In this document: positions 6,675 to 9,530 of the stretch, one piece after another
Numbering within the stretch: the stretch's first letter is position 1
Layout: every line of letters begins with the position of its first letter
DNA from: Candidatus Aerophobota bacterium
Lineage (GTDB): Bacteria > Aerophobota > Aerophobia > Aerophobales > B47-G16
Reading direction: 5' to 3'
NCBI GenBank assembly: GCA_003648815.1
Contig: QMPZ01000049.1
Span: forward strand, 1-9,530
Length of the DNA stretch: 9,530 bases
Position numbers and translations under genes: made by a program
Notes under the pieces: model-generated
Database searches by the model: none
What the model was told of the DNA's origin: nothing
Seen by the model: only the letters and a program-made list of their open reading frames with translations

Positions 6675-7836
6675 GTGTGAGAAAATAGATGACGTTCATA
6701 GTCAAGCTATAAAGAAGACAGTCTCAGAATCCCTTGACCTTATCGGCGGGCTGGAGACCATCATCTGTCGAGGAGATGCAGTTCTCATCAAGCCAAATCT
6801 CGTCACTGCTCGCTCTTACAAGAGTGGTGCTGTTACCAATCCCTACGTGGTCGAAGCTGTTTGCGAACTGGCCAGGGACGCTGGAGGACGGCGGATAATC
6901 ATAGCTGATGGCTCTGCTGTGGGCTCAAGGACGGATGAGGCCTTCCTCGCAAGCGGCATAAGGAAAGTGGCTGAAAAAACAAGAGCCGAGCTGGTAGACC
7001 TGAAAAAGGCGGAGACCGTCCCTATGAGTATACCCAATGGCCTTAAGATAAAGAGAATCAAAATCCCCAGGGTCGTTATGGAGGCAGATATAATAATAAA
7101 CGTTCCCGTGATGAAAACCCATGACGTCTTTCCCGCTACCTTAGGACTGAAGAATATGAAGGGGGTCCTGCGGGAAAACGATAAGAAGAGATTCCACACA
7201 TGGGGACTTGCCCAGTGCATTGTTGACTTGAACAAGCTACTCCTTCCCTCTCTCACGATATTGGATGGGACGGTTGGAATGGAGGGCTTGGGTCCGACGA
7301 GAGGAGACCCTGTCAACCTGGGATTGATAATATCCTCCTTTGATACAGTGGCTGCCGATACGGTGGCTGCCTTGGTTATGGGAATAGAGCCTGAGGAGAT
7401 AGAGTACATTAAGCTCGCCTCTCAGCAGGGGTTAGGATGTGCAGATCTTTCCCAAATTGAGATAAGGGGAAGAAAGATTGATGAGGTAAGACGCCCTTTT
7501 AAACAGGTTAAGCTGGAGGAAGAAGAATACACAAAAAAAGGAATAAAGATTTATGAGAGAGGAGCTTGCAGTGGCTGTAGACATGTTATGGAGCGCCTCA
7601 TCGCCTCTCTTGAGGAAAGGGGAAAACTTTATCTTCTCAAACCCTATACAATTATGTTTGGGCAGACAGTAACTTTACCTACCACATACGAAGGAAAGCT
7701 GATTAAGTTTGGCTCGTGCACCAAAAAGTACCGGGGTAAGGACGACTACATTCCCGGCTGTCCTCCCCATCCGGAGGATGTCCTTGCCTTTTTTGAGAAA
7801 AAATATAGATTGGATAAAACCTTACTGCCAAAATAA
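6646..7836 (+). CDS. DUF362 protein with a C-terminal four-cysteine site
   Basis: A 396-residue DUF362 (COG2006) protein; no firm function is known to me. The DUF362 core spans about 40-285, with VLIKPNLV (46-53), the strand IIIADGSAVGS, INVPVMKTH followed by LGLKNMKGVL, and ILDGTVGMEGLGPTRGDP. Many relatives end in a ferredoxin 2x4Fe-4S domain. This one instead ends with Cys308-x2-Cys311, Cys358 (FGSC) and Cys372 (PGCPPHPED). That arrangement, with GSC and GCPPxPE, looks like a single Fe-S cluster site reminiscent of the NuoB/hydrogenase small-subunit pattern. GGAGG lies nine bases before ATG 6646, within the MBL gene. A redox or metal-insertion role alongside the MBL protein is inference. 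The next gene starts 20 nt after its stop. Confidence 0.85.
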   Translation: MEKIIVSIAKCEKIDDVHSQAIKKTVSESLDLIGGLETIICRGDAVLIKPNLVTARSYKSGAVTNPYVVEAVCELARDAGGRRIIIADGSAVGSRTDEAFLASGIRKVAEKTRAELVDLKKAETVPMSIPNGLKIKRIKIPRVVMEADIIINVPVMKTHDVFPATLGLKNMKGVLRENDKKRFHTWGLAQCIVDLNKLLLPSLTILDGTVGMEGLGPTRGDPVNLGLIISSFDTVAADTVAALVMGIEPEEIEYIKLASQQGLGCADLSQIEIRGRKIDEVRRPFKQVKLEEEEYTKKGIKIYERGACSGCRHVMERLIASLEERGKLYLLKPYTIMFGQTVTLPTTYEGKLIKFGSCTKKYRGKDDYIPGCPPHPEDVLAFFEKKYRLDKTLLPK

Positions 7837-7856
7837 CCAAAATAAGGAGCTTTCCG

Positions 7857-8189
7857 ATGCAGTTTCTCGTTAAGCTATTGATTAGTATTGGCATCATTGT
7901 CTTTTGCACCCAGATAGGTCGGAAATTTCCCACCTTAGGAGGGCTTATCGCCACTATGCCCCTGACCAGCGCCATCGTCCTCGTGTGGCTTTACTCGGAT
8001 AACCCGGGTAATTTCAGTCTAATGGAGGGTTATACAAAAGGGGCTCTGTGGGGTATTGGACCAAGCATTCTATTTTTCGTCGTCGCCTATATCTGTTTCA
8101 AAAAGCACCTGCCGCTCTCCGTTGTCTTTCCCGCAAGCTTCGGAGTGTGGCTGATCGGGGCATTCATCCATCAGTGGCTGCTAAGGTAG
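7857..8189 (+). CDS. Small integral membrane protein, DUF3147-like
   Basis: A 110-residue membrane protein with four predicted hydrophobic helices (about 3-18, 26-46, 62-80 and 86-108) and basic or polar loops. The segment PTLGGLIATMPLTS (25-38) between the first two helices matches my memory of the DUF3147 family, whose function is unknown. TAAGGAG lies seven bases before ATG 7857, a good ribosome binding site, and the gap to the DUF362 stop is only 20 nt, so it is probably the last gene of the operon. No hairpin with a T-run follows it. Alternative names are possible because the family is small and weakly conserved. Confidence 0.75.
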   Translation: MQFLVKLLISIGIIVFCTQIGRKFPTLGGLIATMPLTSAIVLVWLYSDNPGNFSLMEGYTKGALWGIGPSILFFVVAYICFKKHLPLSVVFPASFGVWLIGAFIHQWLLR

Positions 8190-8293
8190 TGCTTTTTGGC
8201 GGAAGGGGCGATGCAAGAAATCTTGATAAAATTGATGATTAAAGTCAACCTTGTTGCACTCCCCTTACCTTCAGTATAACGGGATGAGATAAA
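8190..8293. other. Operon end / boundary spacer
   Basis: This 104-bp gap separates the operon from the AT-rich EVE-nuclease locus. It holds no credible gene. An imperfect inverted repeat, AGTCAAC-CTT-GTTGCACT (8243-8260), lacks a following T-run and is not a convincing terminator. TATAAC at 8275-8280 is a plausible -10. Confidence 0.5.
8251..8280 (+). promoter_or_regulatory. Weak candidate promoter for the EVE-nuclease gene
   Basis: TTGTTG (8251-8256), an 18-bp spacer and TATAAC (8275-8280). The -10 matches five of six positions and the -35 three of six. It would start transcription near 8287, about seven bases before ATG 8294, giving a very short leader. A separate promoter is needed if the gene was acquired independently of the operon. 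Confidence 0.35.
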
Positions 8294-9260
8294 ATGCCTG
8301 AATATTTTCTAATTTCGATATCAAATCGGAGAAATCTTGAATTATGTATAAAGCATGCTTTAGCGGGATTTACAAACAGCATTAATGGCCTATGGACATT
8401 CTCTGAAATCGATGTGGGAGATTACATCTCCTTTTTATATGGCGCAAGGGTTTACAATCTTTACAGGGTGATCAGGAAGGAAGCTTACAAAAACGCAGAC
8501 AAACTACCTCCATGGCCTCCTGTAACATTTAAAATGTCCGGAAACACCTATTACTTTCCCTTCAGATTACATCTTAAGCAGGAGCGTGTATTAAGCGAAC
8601 CTATGGTTAGAGATGAATTCGCATATGTAGCTGAAAACTTACTCTTAAGAGGTGGGTATAGGAAAACACACTTTCAAGCAGATGCAGTAACTTTTTACAA
8701 TGCATCAAATATGGGAGAACCATTTACTGGTAGGAATGAAAAATTGAATCTACATAGCGAGGTTTTTTACCCCCAAAGTCGTCTTTAAGAGAGAAAAGCA
8801 AGAAAACCCAGAAAAGTTCTACTTTCAAGAACTTATTTTGCAATCTTTGGTTCGCAAAAAAATAAGAAAAACTATCTTAAAAGACACTTTGGATCATTTT
8901 AATATTAGTATATCACCAGAAAATTTCGAAATTTTGGGAGAAAAAGCCCTCCCAGAAGGATTTGTGGACGTTTTTATTAAATTAAAACACCCGCAAGGCT
9001 CTAACATTTATTTTTTGGTAGAAGTGAAGACAGGGAAAGTTCAATCCAAAGATTTTAAGCAACTCAAAGGATACATGAAAGAATTTGGAGCAGAATGTAA
9101 AGGCGGAATATTAATAGCAAAAGAGTTCCCGAAGAAAATATATTCAGAACTCTCTTCTAACATTTTACCCATCAAATACAGGTTCAATCAGATAAATAAA
9201 GATGGAGAATATACCTACGAACAGCTGTTAGAAGCACTAAATTTGGAGGTGAAGAAATGA
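8294..9260 (+). pseudogene. EVE/PUA-like domain fused to a PD-(D/E)XK nuclease, frameshifted
   Basis: A predicted modification-dependent restriction endonuclease. The N-terminal part (from ATG 8294) has YFLISISNRRNLELCIKHAL, GLWTF, VGDYISFLYGARVY and PPWPP then YYFPFRL, resembling EVE/YTH-type PUA-fold readers of modified bases. It runs into a stop at 8786-8788. The other frame, open through this stop, reads PKVVFKREKQENPEKFYFQE and continues into a nuclease domain: VDV (Asp at 8967), VEVKTGK (Glu at 9021, Lys two codons on) and a following Gln in QLKGYMKE. Removing one base from the T6 (8763-8768) or C5 (8770-8774) run restores a single 321-residue protein, with active-site residues Asp225, Glu243 and Lys245. 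The TTG at 8838 has no binding site and is internal. Base composition is visibly AT-richer than the operon, suggesting transfer. It may be true decay or a homopolymer error. EVE assignment moderate, nuclease assignment good. Confidence 0.72.
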
Positions 9261-9277
9261 GAAGAAAGCGAAAGTAA
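9245..9277 (+). other. Strong ribosome binding site plus a six-codon stub ORF
   Basis: GGAGGTGA (9245-9252) lies in the last codons of the nuclease gene. ATG 9257 overlaps its stop as ATGA, the classic arrangement for a translationally coupled next gene. The frame reads Met-Arg-Arg-Lys-Arg-Lys and stops at TAA 9275-9277. It looks like the 5' end of a lost partner gene, cut by an insertion, deletion or frameshift just downstream. A genuine six-residue peptide or a chance match cannot be excluded. Confidence 0.45.
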
Positions 9278-9530
9278 GTTTTTATTTTTGACAAAGGGGG
9301 TATTACTTACATAGTGTCAAGTATTTTGTGTCTGGCGATATTTTTCCTTCTCATCTTTTTCAGTTCGGGTTTTTCCTTGATGAATCCCCTGCGGACTCTC
9401 CTGCTCCACTTCTCATTTAGCTTGATTGAGTTCACTTGTCCAAAAACCAGATCAAAGAATCTCAAAAACGGTATTTTAAACGAGACGAATCGGTTCTGAC
9501 TGATGGGGTCCACCTAAGGAGGGATATATA
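9278..9530. other. Unassigned 3' region, possible mobile-element edge
   Basis: No gene I can support. A minus-strand frame (9307-9513, GTG start, 68 codons, very basic) has no binding site before its start. A plus-strand frame (9314-9499, GTG start) has a hydrophobic, signal-like N-terminus but also no binding site. TTGACA (9288-9293) and TGTCAA (9315-9320) form a 6-bp inverted repeat with 21 bp between; TTGACA with CATAGT (9310-9315, 16-bp spacing) could be a weak rightward promoter. The abrupt end of the stub ORF just before this stretch hints at an insertion boundary, but I recognise no transposase or known terminal repeat. Confidence 0.35.
9515..9523 (+). promoter_or_regulatory. Ribosome binding site for a gene beyond the window
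   Basis: TAAGGAGGG is a near-perfect Shine-Dalgarno sequence seven bases before the window end. Normal spacing would put the start codon at or just after the last base, so a plus-strand gene very likely begins outside. Confidence 0.6.

Noticed and set aside
8838..8858. Separate nuclease gene starting at TTG 8838
   Set aside because: No Shine-Dalgarno sequence, and the open frame continues upstream through credible protein sequence that joins the EVE-like part.
9314..9499. Plus-strand frame with hydrophobic N-terminus as a small secreted protein
   Set aside because: No ribosome binding site before the GTG; hydrophobicity follows from T-rich sequence.
9307..9513. Minus-strand 68-codon frame, very basic, as a small DNA-binding or transposase fragment
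   Set aside because: Its GTG start is preceded by an anti-Shine-Dalgarno sequence on that strand, and I recognise no family.
1..9530. CRISPR arrays, tRNA or rRNA genes
   Set aside because: No regularly spaced direct repeats, and no cloverleaf or rRNA-like segment seen on either strand by eye.

Overview
The window is bacterial and gene-dense on the + strand. It carries a RimO-type methylthiotransferase, an ATP-type PfkA, bacterial Shine-Dalgarno sites (GGAGGTGA, AAGGAG) and a near-textbook sigma-70 promoter. Frequent AGA/AGG and ATA codons, Lys/Glu-rich proteins, tightly overlapping genes, and several anaerobe-type Fe-S and radical-SAM proteins suggest an anaerobic, possibly thermophilic, lineage. 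No phylum can be named from the sequence alone.

Layout. (1) Positions 1-537 hold the C-terminal end of a GH42 beta-galactosidase, broken by a one-base frameshift near 167-171. (2) A convergent minus-strand gene (548-1072) encodes an unrecognised coiled-coil protein. (3) The spacer 1073-1192 is a divergent regulatory region. It has a 16-bp-spaced TTGACA/TATAAT promoter for the right-hand operon, a mirror-image TTGACA facing left, and an 8-bp inverted repeat built from the two -35 boxes. (4) Positions 1193-8189 form one compact operon of eight genes with gaps of at most 20 nt and overlaps up to 29 nt: pfkA, rimO, nth, a SplB-like radical-SAM gene, a YhhQ-type queuosine-precursor transporter, an MBL-fold hydrolase, a DUF362 protein with a C-terminal cysteine set, and a small DUF3147-like membrane protein. 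(5) Positions 8294-9260 are a visibly AT-richer locus. It encodes an EVE/PUA-like reader domain followed by a PD-(D/E)XK nuclease domain, one original gene now split by a one-base frameshift near 8763-8774. A strong ribosome binding site and an ATGA overlap then lead into a reading frame that stops after six codons. (6) Positions 9278-9530 hold no gene I can support; the window closes on a strong ribosome binding site for a gene that should start just outside.

How it fits together. The operon joins glycolysis (PfkA), ribosome and tRNA modification (RimO, possible queuosine salvage), base-excision repair (Nth) and several proteins of unknown function. The radical-SAM/queuosine-transporter pair, overlapping by 11 nt, is the most suggestive functional unit; I propose a queuine-salvage module as a hypothesis. 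The most system-like accessory element is the EVE-nuclease gene, which looks like a modification-dependent restriction enzyme acquired by transfer. It is either decayed or affected by a homopolymer sequencing error. Two separate homopolymer frameshifts in one window make assembly or sequencing error a serious alternative.
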